The position numbers and the translations under genes are program-made. Positions 25,582 to 34,480 of a stretch of 64,000 nucleotides of DNA are shown here, in pieces; the stretch's first letter is position 1, and each line of letters opens with the position of its first letter. The notes under the pieces are model-generated. The model did no database searches, was not told where the DNA came from, and saw only the letters and a list, made by a program, of their open reading frames with translations. The DNA is from Streptomyces sp. CB00455 (GTDB taxonomy: Bacteria > Actinomycetota > Actinomycetes > Streptomycetales > Streptomycetaceae), in assembly GCF_001905445.1 (NCBI RefSeq), contig NZ_LIVQ01000001.1, forward strand, positions 124,001 through 188,000, written 5' to 3'.

Positions 25582-25616
25582 CCGGGCGGTCGTCCACCGC
25601 TGGTGGGACCGCCCGG
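25582..25616 (+). terminator. Stem-loop between permease-binder and rbsK
   Basis: CCGGGCGGTC pairs with GACCGCCCGG (10 bp), with an inner CCACC-GCT-GGTGG stem, in the 75-bp gap. Because rbsK and rbsD belong to the same pathway, it probably attenuates or protects the upstream mRNA rather than fully ending transcription. Confidence 0.6.
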
Positions 25617-25643
25617 TCATGTCACTCACAGGGGAGACAACGC

Positions 25644-26546
25644 ATGTACGACTACGACCTCCTGGTCGTGGGGTCGGCCAATGCCGACCTGGTGATCGCG
25701 GTGGAGCGCCGGCCCGCTGCCGGTGAGACCGTGCTCGGTTCCGACCTGGCCGTCCACCCGGGCGGCAAGGGCGCGAACCAGGCGGTCGCCGCCGCCAGAC
25801 TCGGCGCCCGTACGGCCCTGCTGGCCCGGGTCGGCGACGACGCGCACGGCCGGCTGCTGCTGGACTCGCAGCGGGAAGCCGGCGTCGACACGGTGGGTGT
25901 CCTGGTGGGCGGTGCGCCGACCGGGGTCGCGCTGATCACGGTCGACCCGTCCGGGGACAACAGCATCGTCGTCTCACCGGGCGCGAACGGCCGGCTGACC
26001 CCGGAGGACGTGCGCGCCGCCGGGTGCCTGTTCCATGACTCCCGGGTGGTCTCGGCGCAGCTGGAGATCCCGCTGGAGACCGTGGTGGAGGTCGTGCGGA
26101 ACCTGGCGCCGGGCAGCCGCTTCGTGCTCAACCCCTCGCCGCCGCGCCCTTTGCCGCAGGAGGTGCTGGCGGCCTGCGACCCGTTGATCGTCAACGAGCA
26201 CGAGGCGAAGGTGATCCTGGGCGGGGCCGCCGCCGGGGACGCTCCCGAGGACTGGGCGCGGATCCTGCTGGCGAAGGGCCCGCGGTCGGTGGTGGTGACG
26301 CTGGGCTCGCAGGGTGCGCTGGTGGCGTCGGCTGAAGGCGTCAGCCGTGTCGCGTCCGTGAAGGTGGACGCGGTGGACACGACGGGCGCGGGCGATGCGT
26401 TCACGGCGGCGCTGGCCTACCGGCTCGGTGCGGGCGAGTCCCTGGCTCAGGCGGCGGCGTACGCGGCTCGGGTCGGGGCGGCGACGGTGACGAAGGAGGG
26501 CGCGCAGGCGTCCTTCCCGACGGCGGCGGAGGTCGCTACGCGGTGA
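25644..26546 (+). CDS. rbsK: Ribokinase
   Basis: 300-residue PfkB-family sugar kinase that phosphorylates ribose to ribose 5-phosphate. ATG 25644 follows AGGGGAGA. N-terminal motif VVGSANADLVIAVERRPAAG and HPGGKGANQAVAAARLGA (substrate-binding GGKGxNQA) are intact, and so is the C-terminal signature with catalytic Asp, DTTGAGDAFTAAL. NPSPPRPLP and VNEHEAKVILG match ribokinase landmarks. It sits in the ribose operon behind a stem-loop and overlaps rbsD. Confidence 0.94.
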   Translation: MYDYDLLVVGSANADLVIAVERRPAAGETVLGSDLAVHPGGKGANQAVAAARLGARTALLARVGDDAHGRLLLDSQREAGVDTVGVLVGGAPTGVALITVDPSGDNSIVVSPGANGRLTPEDVRAAGCLFHDSRVVSAQLEIPLETVVEVVRNLAPGSRFVLNPSPPRPLPQEVLAACDPLIVNEHEAKVILGGAAAGDAPEDWARILLAKGPRSVVVTLGSQGALVASAEGVSRVASVKVDAVDTTGAGDAFTAALAYRLGAGESLAQAAAYAARVGAATVTKEGAQASFPTAAEVATR

Positions 26547-26932
26547 AGAAGACCGGAATACTGAACCGCCATCTCGCCGGTGCGCTGGCCGGACTGGGCC
26601 ACGGCGACGGGGTGCTGGTGTGCGACGCGGGCATGCCCATACCGGACGGCCCGCGTGTGGTGGACCTGGCCTTCCGGGCCGGGGTGCCGGCGTTCGCGGA
26701 GGTTCTGGAGGGGCTGCTGGCTGAGCTGGTGATCGAGGGGGCGACGGCGGCGGAGGAGGTACGGCGGGCGAACCCGCAGGCGTCGAGGCTGCTGGACGAC
26801 TGCTTCCCCACGCTGGAGCTCGTCTCGCACGAGCGCCTCAAGGAGCTGTCGGCGGGGGCCCGGCTGGTCGTCCGGACGGGCGAGGCACGGCCGTACGCGA
26901 ACGTGCTGCTGCGCTGCGGCGTCTTCTTCTGA
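26543..26932 (+). CDS. rbsD: D-ribose pyranase
   Basis: 129 residues. The GTG at 26543 overlaps the rbsK stop (GTGA). RbsD interconverts the pyranose forms of ribose after uptake to supply the form used by ribokinase. Conserved features are MKKTGILNRHLAGALAGLGHG (catalytic His20-type residue in the GHG region), DAGMPIPDGPRVVDLA and the C-terminal RTGEARPYANVLLRCGV. The length is normal for the family. Last gene of the operon, followed by a hairpin. Confidence 0.93.
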   Translation: MKKTGILNRHLAGALAGLGHGDGVLVCDAGMPIPDGPRVVDLAFRAGVPAFAEVLEGLLAELVIEGATAAEEVRRANPQASRLLDDCFPTLELVSHERLKELSAGARLVVRTGEARPYANVLLRCGVFF

Positions 26933-26950
26933 GACCGCCGGAGCGGTTTC
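26931..26950 (+). terminator. Ribose operon terminator
   Basis: GAGACCGC-CGGA-GCGGTTTC is an 8-bp stem (one G-T pair) with a 4-nt loop at the end of rbsD, overlapping the stop codon. Confidence 0.55.
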
Positions 26951-27172
26951 GAGGGAGTGGGCTCCCCTGTCGGTCCCGCGTCTGGTCGCCGCACGGCGTG
27001 CGTCGTTCCGCGGGCTGCGGAGCAGGGCCCGTCCACCGCGTCGGCAGCGTGGACGTCATCGGCCTCGCCGGTCGGCGCAGTGCCGGCGTGGCGGTCACCG
27101 GCAGCGGAGCTGACCGGCAGAAGGTGCGCCGGTCCCCCGCCGGCGCCGGCGCCCCGCAGGGGACCGCGGCGG

Positions 27173-27604
27173 TCAGGCGGCGAAGCGGCGGTTGCCGGTG
27201 AGCGACCACACGGCGGAAATCCGGCCGTCCGTGACGGCGAACATGTCGATGCCGCTCTTGACGACGACGTCCCCGCCGCCGGCGGCGTGGCTCTCGATCC
27301 ACCGGCAGGCCATCTCGCCGCGCTCGGCGTCGATCAGCGGCGCTGCGTCGGCGGCGAACGTCAGGCCGGTGAGGGCGTGACTGTTGGCCGAGATGAACGC
27401 CGTCAGTTCGTCCTGGCCGAATGATTTGGCGGAGCCGGTGCCGTCGAAGTCGTCCGCGAAGTGCAGCCGGAAGCCGGGGGCGAGGATCTGCTCGGTGAGG
27501 GCGACGTCGCCGTTCCAGAGCGCCGTCCAGCCCTCCACCAGCCGGGTGCCGGACTCCCGGGTCAGCGGTGCGGAGTCGGTGGTGGGGCTCGTCGTCACAG
27601 ACAT
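27173..27604 (-). CDS. SnoaL-like NTF2-fold protein
   Basis: 143 residues. The frame opens slightly upstream, but ATG 27602-27604 has GGAAGG just before it. The domain reads ESGTRLVEGWTALWNGDVAL, TEQILAPGFRLHFADDF, DELTAFISANSHALTGLTF and DVVVKSGIDMFAVTDGRISA, the SnoaL-like polyketide-cyclase family fold with the final strand ISAVWSLTGNRRF. Such cytoplasmic proteins are isomerase- or hydrolase-like with varied substrates. No enzyme genes lie next to it, so the role is open. Confidence 0.8.
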   Translation of the reverse strand: MSVTTSPTTDSAPLTRESGTRLVEGWTALWNGDVALTEQILAPGFRLHFADDFDGTGSAKSFGQDELTAFISANSHALTGLTFAADAAPLIDAERGEMACRWIESHAAGGGDVVVKSGIDMFAVTDGRISAVWSLTGNRRFAA

Positions 27605-28133
27605 GGGTGCCTTCCGTGGTCGGTTCGTGGTCACCCAGCCTCCGGGCCGGGGGCGCCCACCCTATGTCGGTTGTCAGCCCTCCGGGCGGCGGCTCGAGCG
27701 AAGCCGTAGGGCTCGTCGAGTGCGACGAAATGCCAGTCGAGGGTGTCCGGTTCGGATGGGTCCACCGGACGCGGCTCCGCCGTTTCCTCCGGTGCGCGCG
27801 CCTCGCGGATGCGGTCAAGGCAGAAGCCCCGCACGACACGTCCGGCCGCCGCGGCTTCGGGGCCGCGCCAGGCTGGTGACGACCTGCCGGACCGCCCGCG
27901 ACCGCGTGATCACCACGGGACCCGCCCGGATGGCTGAAACACCCTCATACCGGGCCGACTTGGCGAGCGCGGTTGTTTGGCGAACGCCTAACCGAGTAGG
28001 GGTACATCTGTGCGTCCGCCGTTTTCCGTCGTGGTCTAGTTACCCGTGGTCCGTGCGTGGTGACACCGCGTGCGGATCGTCCGCCGACGACGCCGTCGCG
28101 CCACGCGGCGTCCCCCTCGACCTCAGGAGCACC
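27605..28133. other. Intergenic region upstream of dikinase cassette
   Basis: About 530 bp without a firm gene. A minus-strand frame at 27631-27834 (67 codons, GTG start) has coding-like codon use but no recognisable family or good ribosome site. The final 200 bp is less GC-rich and probably contains the cassette promoter. Confidence 0.4.
27975..27992. promoter_or_regulatory. Candidate operator of the ATP-grasp/dikinase cassette
   Basis: GTTTGGCG-AA-CGCCTAAC is an imperfect 18-bp palindrome (GTTNGGCG/CGCCNAAC) about 140 bp before the ATP-grasp start, in an AT-richer patch. The binding protein is unknown. Confidence 0.4.
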
Positions 28134-29600
28134 ATGACCCCGATCCTCTTCGTCTATGCCAAGGGCGGCCCTCCTCTGGAGTACGCCGTCCCGCGCATCG
28201 CCGCCCACGCCGAGGTGCACGTCCTGGCGCTCGCGCCGTTGCCCCGGACCACCGAGTCGGTGTGGATGCCCGGGTGCGCGTCGGTCACGACGGTCCCGCC
28301 GGGCGAGGGGGTGGATCTGGTCGATCTGATCTGCTCCCACGCCCGCCGCGTCGGCGCCGAGGCGGTACTGACCCTGTCGGAGTACGCGGTGGTGGCCGTG
28401 GCCCACGCGAGCCTGCGGCTCGGTCTGCGCGGTGCCGGCGAGCGGGTCGCGGGGGCGCGGGACAAGCGTCTGATGCGCCGGATCTGGCGTGACGCCGGGG
28501 TGCCGGTACCGGGGTTCGCGGAGGTCCACGCGCCGGAGGACATCACGGCCGCCTTCGAAACCCTGAGGCCGCCGCTCCTCCTGAAGGCAGCCTGGAGCGC
28601 TGGTTCCACGGCCCACCTCACCGTGTGGAACGAGCAGCAGGCCGAGGCGGCCTGGAAGACCGGCCGTTCCGTCATGGAAGCCTCCTCCGCGCAGGGCTAC
28701 TCGGAACTGCTCGCCGCGGACGAGGGGGTCAGCGATTTCCTGCTGGAGGAGATCGTGACCGGGGAGGCGTCCGACTGGTTCGACGGCGACGGGTGGGGCG
28801 ATTACGTCAGCGTGGAGGGGATCGTCGCCGACGGCCGCTACCACCCGCTGTGCATCACCGGGCGGATGCCGACCATCGCGCCCTTCACCGAGCGGGCGAG
28901 CCTGGCTCCGGCCGCCCTCCCGGACGCGCTGCAGCACCGGATCGAGGAGGTGTCGCGCGCCGCCGTCGACGCGCTCGGACTCGATACCTGCGCCACCCAC
29001 ACCGAGATCAAACTCGGCGCGGACGGGGCCATGTGGCTGATCGAGACCGCCGCCCGCTTCGGTGGGGTGATGACCACCCGGCAGGTGGAGACCGTCTTCG
29101 GGTTCGACATGATCGGCATGCTGGTGCGCCAGTTGCTCGGCCGGGAGGTCGCCTACCCGGCGCGGATGCTGACCGAGGGCGAGGGCGCCGCCGGTTCCCT
29201 CGTCGTCCTTGCCGTCGACGCCGAAGGCCGTCCCTGGACCGAACTCCCGGCCTGGGACTTCGAGGCGGTCGACTGGGCCTCCCTGGTCGCCCCGGGATCC
29301 CGCGTGGAGCTGGTGCGCGAACACAGTCTCGCGCCGGGCAGCCCGGTCCCGCGCTACGAGGAGGCGGGAGGGGCCAATTCCATGGCCGCGCTGTGCTTCC
29401 TCACCGCCGAGTCCGGGCCGGAACTGCTGGCCGACTGCGGCCGCATCCTCGCGGCCCTGCCGGACGCCCTCACCGCCCCGTCCGTCGCCCTCACGGCCGC
29501 CCCCACCGCCCTCACCGCCACCACCGCCACCCTCACCCCCGCCCCCACCGAGCCCTCCGCCCTGCCCACCGACCGCTCGACGCCCGGGAGCACCGCATGA
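28134..29600 (+). CDS. ATP-grasp domain protein (carboxylate-amine ligase type)
   Basis: 488 residues from ATG 28134 with AGGAG at about 28124-28129. The N-terminal domain (1-110) starts MTPILFVYAKGGPPLEYAVP, a Rossmann-like pre-ATP-grasp fold. The ATP-grasp core follows: AGARDKRLMRRIWRDAGVPV, PLLLKAAWSAGSTAHLTVW, FLLEEIVTGEASDW and the metal-binding strand HTEIKLGADGAMWLIETAAR. Such enzymes join a carboxylate to an amine through an acyl phosphate, often in peptide-like natural products. The last 50 residues are an Ala/Thr/Pro tail of simple sequence. Its stop overlaps the next gene as ATGA, so the two are made together. Confidence 0.85.
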   Translation: MTPILFVYAKGGPPLEYAVPRIAAHAEVHVLALAPLPRTTESVWMPGCASVTTVPPGEGVDLVDLICSHARRVGAEAVLTLSEYAVVAVAHASLRLGLRGAGERVAGARDKRLMRRIWRDAGVPVPGFAEVHAPEDITAAFETLRPPLLLKAAWSAGSTAHLTVWNEQQAEAAWKTGRSVMEASSAQGYSELLAADEGVSDFLLEEIVTGEASDWFDGDGWGDYVSVEGIVADGRYHPLCITGRMPTIAPFTERASLAPAALPDALQHRIEEVSRAAVDALGLDTCATHTEIKLGADGAMWLIETAARFGGVMTTRQVETVFGFDMIGMLVRQLLGREVAYPARMLTEGEGAAGSLVVLAVDAEGRPWTELPAWDFEAVDWASLVAPGSRVELVREHSLAPGSPVPRYEEAGGANSMAALCFLTAESGPELLADCGRILAALPDALTAPSVALTAAPTALTATTATLTPAPTEPSALPTDRSTPGSTA

Positions 29601-31597
29601 CGAACGCCGCAACCACCGCTGCCGCGCCGTCCCCCCGGGGCGCCGCCGTGGACACCCTGCTCACGCTCCCCCTGTTCGAGCAACTGGCCGGGGTGCTGGG
29701 CGGGCACCCGTACGTGAAGGTCGTCGTGGACCGCGAGCAGGGCGTCTGGCACGTCCTCGACAGCTCCGTGCACTCCTTCCACGTCAACTACATAGCCACC
29801 GAGATCCAGGGCCTGACCCTCGAACAGCTCGACGCCGAACTCGACCGCTTCAACCATGACGTCTACCAGGACCCCGCGCGGCGCTTCCTGCTCGGCGTCC
29901 TGTCGCTGCACTCGCGGGGCGGCCCGGAGCGGGACGAGCCCTTCATGGTCCTGGAGACCACCGAGGCCGACACCATGGGCGCGGACCTGTTGATCGAGTT
30001 CCACGCCTTCGTACGGGCTCACCTCGATCCCGCGCTGGAGCTGCTGGTGAAGCCGGCCAACCACGGGCAGGAGCACGCCCTCGCGAAGGTGCCGGAGACC
30101 GTGGTGCCCCGTGCACGGGGTCACGCGCTCCTGGCGACCGCGCCCTTCGTGCCGTTGACGCTCGCCTCGGCCACCGGCCGGCTCCGCGCCTTCGCCTCGG
30201 GCGAGGAATACCTGGCCGCCCGCGCGGACCTGACCTGGTACGACATCGTCGCCATGCCGGTGGTCCCCGACGACATTCCGCGGCTCTCCGGTTTGATCAA
30301 CGCCCAGCCCACCACTCCGCTGTCGCACACCAACATGCTGGCGGCCGGGTGGGGCATCCCCAACGCCATCGTCCGCGGAGTCCTCGACACGATCACCGAC
30401 GAGAAGCTGGACGGTGCCTGGGTCCGCTACGAGGTCACCGCCGACGGGTTCGTCATCGAGCGCGCCGAGGAACCGTCGGACCTCGCCGAACCGACCTGGC
30501 ACACGCAGCGGATCCGCCTCGACGCGCCGCACGTGACGGACGTACCGCTCGTGCCGCTGTCCGCGTTACGCGCCGGCGACCGCAACCGCTACGGCACCAA
30601 AGCAGCCAACCTCGGGGAACTGCACCACGTGCTGCGCCACGGATCGGGCCGGCTGACCGGCTACTACTCCGTGCCCCGCCCGCCCCGGGCCGACCTGCTC
30701 GGTCACCTGGCCGCCCGGCTGGGAATGCCCGAGGACGGTGATCTCGCCCAGTACGCGAGCGAGTTCCTGACCCGGTACGTCCAGGCGCCGGCGGGCATCG
30801 CCGTCCCCTTCTCCGTCCAGCGGCGCTTCCTGGACTCCTCACCGGCCGTGCAACAGAGCATCGGCAAACTGAAAATGGCCCTGGAGCTGAACTCCATGGA
30901 CGCCGTGGACACGGTCTGCCTCCAATTGCAGCACTTGGTGCGCACTCTCCCGGTGCCCGAGGACCTGGTGCGCGCCCTGGACGCGCAGGTGGTGGAGCAC
31001 CTGGCGGGCACGGGCCGCTTCGCCGTGCGGTCCTCCTCGAACGCCGAGGACCTGCCGGGCTTCTCCGCAGCCGGGATCTACGAGTCGCACACCAAGGTCA
31101 CCGACCTGCCGGGGCTGCTGGACGCCATCCGCCAGGTGTGGGCCTCGTTGCTCTCCCCGCGCAGCGTGCGGCTGCGCCATCAGGCCGGCATCTCCCTCGA
31201 CGACACCTACATGGGGGTGATCGTCCAGCGCTACGAGCCGTCCCCGCTCGGAGGCGTCATGGTCACCTGCAATCCGACCAACCGGGCCGACTTCCGCAAC
31301 GTGTACCTCAACTGCGCGCACGGGTCCACGGCCGATGTCGTCGACGGCCGGACGATGCCCCTGCAGTACCTGTACAACACGGTCGAGGGCGGCGGCCGCA
31401 CGATCTCGCTGGGCGCGGCCACCGAGGACCTGGCGCAGGACACGCGGGCCCACCTGGGCCGGCTGGCCCTGGCGGGTCGCTTGCTCCAGTCCCATTTCGC
31501 CACGGACTACACCTTCGCGGGGCCGCTCGACATCGAATGGCTGCTGGGGCCGGGAGGCGCGCTCCACATCCTCCAGCTGCGCCCGTACAGCGCCTGA
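29597..31597 (+). CDS. PEP-synthase/PPDK-like dikinase, His domain before ATP-grasp
   Basis: 666 residues, ATG overlapping the ATP-grasp stop. The N-terminal 220 residues match no family I recognise. A phosphohistidine swivel domain follows, with NAQPTTPLSHTNMLAAGWGI (candidate catalytic His244). The PPDK_N ATP-binding domain comes last: YGTKAANLGEL, FAVRSSSNAEDLPGFSAAGI, YMGVIVQRYEPSPLGGVMVT and GPLDIEWLLGPGGALHILQL ending in RPYSA. PEP synthase and rifampin phosphotransferase have the ATP domain first; this order recalls glucan water dikinase. A PEP-binding barrel is absent, so the enzyme probably phosphorylates a small substrate by an ATP-derived phosphohistidine. It is coupled to an ATP-grasp ligase and an exporter. 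Confidence 0.85.
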   Translation: MTNAATTAAAPSPRGAAVDTLLTLPLFEQLAGVLGGHPYVKVVVDREQGVWHVLDSSVHSFHVNYIATEIQGLTLEQLDAELDRFNHDVYQDPARRFLLGVLSLHSRGGPERDEPFMVLETTEADTMGADLLIEFHAFVRAHLDPALELLVKPANHGQEHALAKVPETVVPRARGHALLATAPFVPLTLASATGRLRAFASGEEYLAARADLTWYDIVAMPVVPDDIPRLSGLINAQPTTPLSHTNMLAAGWGIPNAIVRGVLDTITDEKLDGAWVRYEVTADGFVIERAEEPSDLAEPTWHTQRIRLDAPHVTDVPLVPLSALRAGDRNRYGTKAANLGELHHVLRHGSGRLTGYYSVPRPPRADLLGHLAARLGMPEDGDLAQYASEFLTRYVQAPAGIAVPFSVQRRFLDSSPAVQQSIGKLKMALELNSMDAVDTVCLQLQHLVRTLPVPEDLVRALDAQVVEHLAGTGRFAVRSSSNAEDLPGFSAAGIYESHTKVTDLPGLLDAIRQVWASLLSPRSVRLRHQAGISLDDTYMGVIVQRYEPSPLGGVMVTCNPTNRADFRNVYLNCAHGSTADVVDGRTMPLQYLYNTVEGGGRTISLGAATEDLAQDTRAHLGRLALAGRLLQSHFATDYTFAGPLDIEWLLGPGGALHILQLRPYSA

Positions 31598-31641
31598 CCC
31601 TTCCGTATTCCCCCGCGTTCCGTCCCACCCGAAGGTCACCC

Positions 31642-32907
31642 ATGCCCATCTCCCTGCGTACGCGCGTGAAACGCCGCGTACGTCCGCCCGCCGCGGTGCT
31701 CCGCGTGATCCGACTGAACAACGGGTTCCAGCTGTTGTTCAACCTGCTGTGGTGGATGCCGGTCTTCTACCAGTACCAGAAGCAGGCGGGCCTCTCGGAC
31801 AGCCAGATCTTCGGCATCCAGAGCGTCTACTACGTGGCGTTCTGCCTGCTGGAGATACCCACCGGCTTCATCGCCGACCGCATCGGACAGCGTCGCTGCA
31901 TGCAGCTGGGGGCGGCCGCGATGACCGCCGCGAACCTCCTGCCGGTCGCCTCGCCGTCCTTCGCGGGCTTCCTGGCGCACTTCCTGGCCATCGCGGCCGC
32001 CCGCTCTCTGGTGTCCGGGGCCTCCAGCGCCTACCTGTACGAGTACCTGCACGAGCACGGCGCGGACGAGCACTACGTACAGGCCGAGGGCACCGCCCGG
32101 GCGCTCGGCCTGTGGGCGAAGATCGCCTGTTGGCCGCTGGTCGGCGTCCTGATGCACGTCCGGCACGAGGCCCCTTACGTGCTGACCGCGCTCTCCACGC
32201 TCGGTTCGCTGGCCTGCGCCGCGGCCCTCCCGGCGATCGCGGCGCCCCTTGGGGGCGGTCAGCCGCCCGCGGAGCGCGTCGGGCTCCTCGATTCGGCCCG
32301 CCAGGCCGCGAAGGTGCTCGGAACGTCACGGTCCCTCGGCCCTTTGATGGTGCAGGGCGTGGCCGTGTTCACGCTCGCCCGCATCTGCCAGGTCAACCTC
32401 TTCCAACCGCTGCTCCTCTAAAAGGACCTCCCCGTCGCCGACCACGGCGCGGTGCTGTCGGCGATGACGGTCGCCGAGGCCGTTGGTTCGGCCAGAACCG
32501 GCTGGCTGCGCAGCAGACTGGCCGACGCCACCGTGGTGACCGTCCTCAGCGTGGTCATGGCACTCACGCTCGCGGCCACCACGCTGTCGGGGGGCCTGGG
32601 CACGATCCTGTGGCTGTGCGTGTTCGCCGCCGCGGCGGGCCTCGCGTACCCGGTGCAACGCAACCTGATCAACGCGGCCATCCCGCCGACCCCCTACCGG
32701 GCGACCCTGCTGTCGGTGGAGTCCATCATCGACCGCGGCGTATGCGCGCTGGTGGCGCTGGCCGTCGGTGCCTACCTGGCGGCGGACCGGCTCGACGCGC
32801 TCCTCGTACACGCGGCGGCGGGCACCTGTCTGCTGCTGCTCGTCGTGGGCGTCGTCCTGGGGCGGCTGCGTCGGGACGGCGTACGTCGGGCAGCCGGTCA
32901 GCCCTGA
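31642..32907 (+). pseudogene. MFS exporter interrupted by in-frame TAA
   Basis: A 421-codon major facilitator gene, ATG 31642 with GAAGG upstream, 44 bp after the dikinase. The first half has typical helices and the loop motif IPTGFIADRIGQRRCMQLGA (MFS signature between helices 2 and 3). Codon 260 (32419-32421) is TAA; beyond it the same frame continues as a normal second half, VLSAMTVAEAVGSARTGWL and onward to the stop at 32907. A single G-to-T change from GAA would explain it. Either the transporter is dead, read through, or the base is a sequencing error. It overlaps the LuxR gene tail to tail by 10 bp. Confidence 0.8.
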
Positions 32908-33965
32908 TACAGCGGGACGGCCGCGCGCGGCGGCCAGACCCTGCTGTCGAAGATGCCGAGGGTGTAGGCGCGCGCCACCAGGGCCGGACGCGAGTCCGCG
33001 TCGAGTGCGACGCGCAGCCGGCGAAGGTGGTAGTCCAGGGCCTGGCGCGACAGTCCCAGGTCGGTGGCGATGGCTCCGTTGGACCGGCCGCCCGCCACGA
33101 GGGAGAGGACCCGCAGTTGCACGGGGCTGACCTGGACGGGGGCGCCGAACTCGACGCTGCGCGCAGTCAGTACGGCCGAAATCCGGTCGGGAGCCCCCCG
33201 GCGCCTGACCACCGCGAGATCCGCGCGGAGCACCCTGCTCCCGCCGGAGGCCGTGCCGCAGACCACGGAACAGGTACGCCGGCAGGCCTTGCCGGCGACC
33301 AGGTCCGCCCACGCGTGCCGCACCGCCCGGGGGTCCCCGCGCAAGTGCCCGATGGCGCGGCTGCCCTCCAGGGAGGCGCGGTCACCCCCGAGGAGTTCCG
33401 CGACTCCTCCGCTGACCCGCTGTATGCGGCCCCGCAGGTCCAGGGTCGCGATCGCCAGGCCCGAACGCTCCCACAGGGCGTGGAGTTCCTCGGCGGCGGC
33501 GGCCTTGTCCTCCAGGGCCCGGGCCTGGTCGGTGACGTCCGTGTAGATGCCGCCCACGCGGGGGCCCCGGCCGAGGTCCAGGACGAACCGGTGCCCGGTC
33601 ACCTGCCGGGGCGTACCGTCGGGGTGCCGGAAGACGAGGGTGTGGCGCACGGGACGGCGCGACGACAGCACCTCGCGGTCCAACGCCCGGAACATGGCGG
33701 CGTCGTCGGGGGCGTCGATCTCCTCGACCGTCCGGCCGACCACGGATTGCGGTTCCATGCCGTAGAGGTGGGCGTAGGCGGCGTTCACCCACAGGTACCG
33801 GCCCTGTCCGTCGCGGATGAAGGCGGGCGCAGGGGCGTAGGAGGCGAGGGCCTCGAACCACCGCGCCGCCTCCGGGATTTCCTGGTTCCCGCCCGCGCCC
33901 CGGGCGAATTCCCCGCCCCCGCCGATCGCCGACCGTACCTGCCCGGTTTCGTCCTTCGCGTACAT
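32898..33965 (-). CDS. PAS-domain LuxR-type transcriptional regulator
   Basis: 355 residues, ATG at 33963-33965. Residues about 36-150 are a PAS fold: ALASYAPAPAFIRDGQGRYL, WVNAAYAHLYGMEPQSVVG and HPDGTPRQVTGHRFVLD followed by the PAC-like GGIYTDVTDQARALEDKAAA. A second, weaker PAS-like module spans about 160-230. The C-terminal LuxR/GerE helix-turn-helix is SPVQLRVLSLVAGGRSNGAI then ATDLGLSRQALDYHLRRLRV, slightly divergent from the textbook motif. It faces the MFS gene convergently and is a plausible controller of the cassette. A dyad upstream of its start may be its own operator. Confidence 0.85.
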   Translation of the reverse strand: MYAKDETGQVRSAIGGGGEFARGAGGNQEIPEAARWFEALASYAPAPAFIRDGQGRYLWVNAAYAHLYGMEPQSVVGRTVEEIDAPDDAAMFRALDREVLSSRRPVRHTLVFRHPDGTPRQVTGHRFVLDLGRGPRVGGIYTDVTDQARALEDKAAAAEELHALWERSGLAIATLDLRGRIQRVSGGVAELLGGDRASLEGSRAIGHLRGDPRAVRHAWADLVAGKACRRTCSVVCGTASGGSRVLRADLAVVRRRGAPDRISAVLTARSVEFGAPVQVSPVQLRVLSLVAGGRSNGAIATDLGLSRQALDYHLRRLRVALDADSRPALVARAYTLGIFDSRVWPPRAAVPLYQG

Positions 33966-34012
33966 GCCTGTTTCTGTCTCTCGGGTTGCCGCTCACGCTG
34001 CGGGCGGGAGGT

Positions 34013-34039
34013 CAACTTAACCCGTTTCGAGCTAAGTTG
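34013..34039. promoter_or_regulatory. CAACTTA-N13-TAAGTTG dyad
   Basis: A perfect 7-bp inverted repeat with a 13-bp spacer lies about 50 bp upstream of the PAS-LuxR start, in an AT-richer patch. It is a candidate operator or activator site for this gene. Confidence 0.5.
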
Positions 34040-34070
34040 CCGTACCCAGAAAACGGAATGTCCGAATGCC

Positions 34071-34274
34071 CCCCTCCGGGAGGACGGGACGGCACCTGGG
34101 GCCCGGTCGGCAGTCGGCCGCGATGTCGTCCTGTCGGCAGTCGTGGACCAACTGCTCGCGGAGCACCACACGGTGGTCAGGGGGCCGCCCGGCCTGGGGA
34201 AGCGAGGCGACGGGGCGACTCCCGTCGTACGGGTTCGGCGCTCCACGCTGCCCGCCTGCCCCGTCGTCGGGTAG
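34071..34274 (+). pseudogene. AAA/NB-ARC-like ATPase N-terminal remnant
   Basis: The frame reads GRDVVLSAVVDQLLAEHHTV then VRGPPGLGKRGDG, the start of an AAA/STAND ATPase with an apparent Walker A (GPPGLGK), of the kind found in SARP or large LuxR regulators. It ends at a stop at 34272-34274 with no ATPase downstream. It is a decayed fragment with no ribosome site. Confidence 0.45.
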
Positions 34275-34480
34275 CGGACGCGATCACCCGCGTCCGCCGA
34301 CCGTTCGAGTATCAGCAGGTGGAGCTGCTGGAGATCTTTTGAGCATCGGCGCTCACCGGAGTCCGGCGCAACGGCTGCCGCCCTTTCGGCGGCGGTGGAA
34401 CCATCCCAGCCCATCTGACGTGCAGCTATATGAGTACCTGGGATACGGGATCGCGGGTGGACGACAAGGGAACGGTGTCG

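Noticed and set aside
27631..27834. 67-codon minus-strand frame with coding-like codon use
   Set aside because: No recognisable family and no good ribosome site; kept only as a note in the intergenic entry.
28625..29596. Long plus-strand open frame overlapping the ATP-grasp gene and joining the dikinase frame
   Set aside because: The composition is Arg/Gly/Pro shadow sequence; the dikinase start at 29597 is coupled to the ATP-grasp stop.
31335..34070. Open frame through the exporter and LuxR genes on the plus strand
   Set aside because: Shadow of the MFS and antisense LuxR genes; only its last 200 bp has protein-like sequence, listed as an ATPase remnant.
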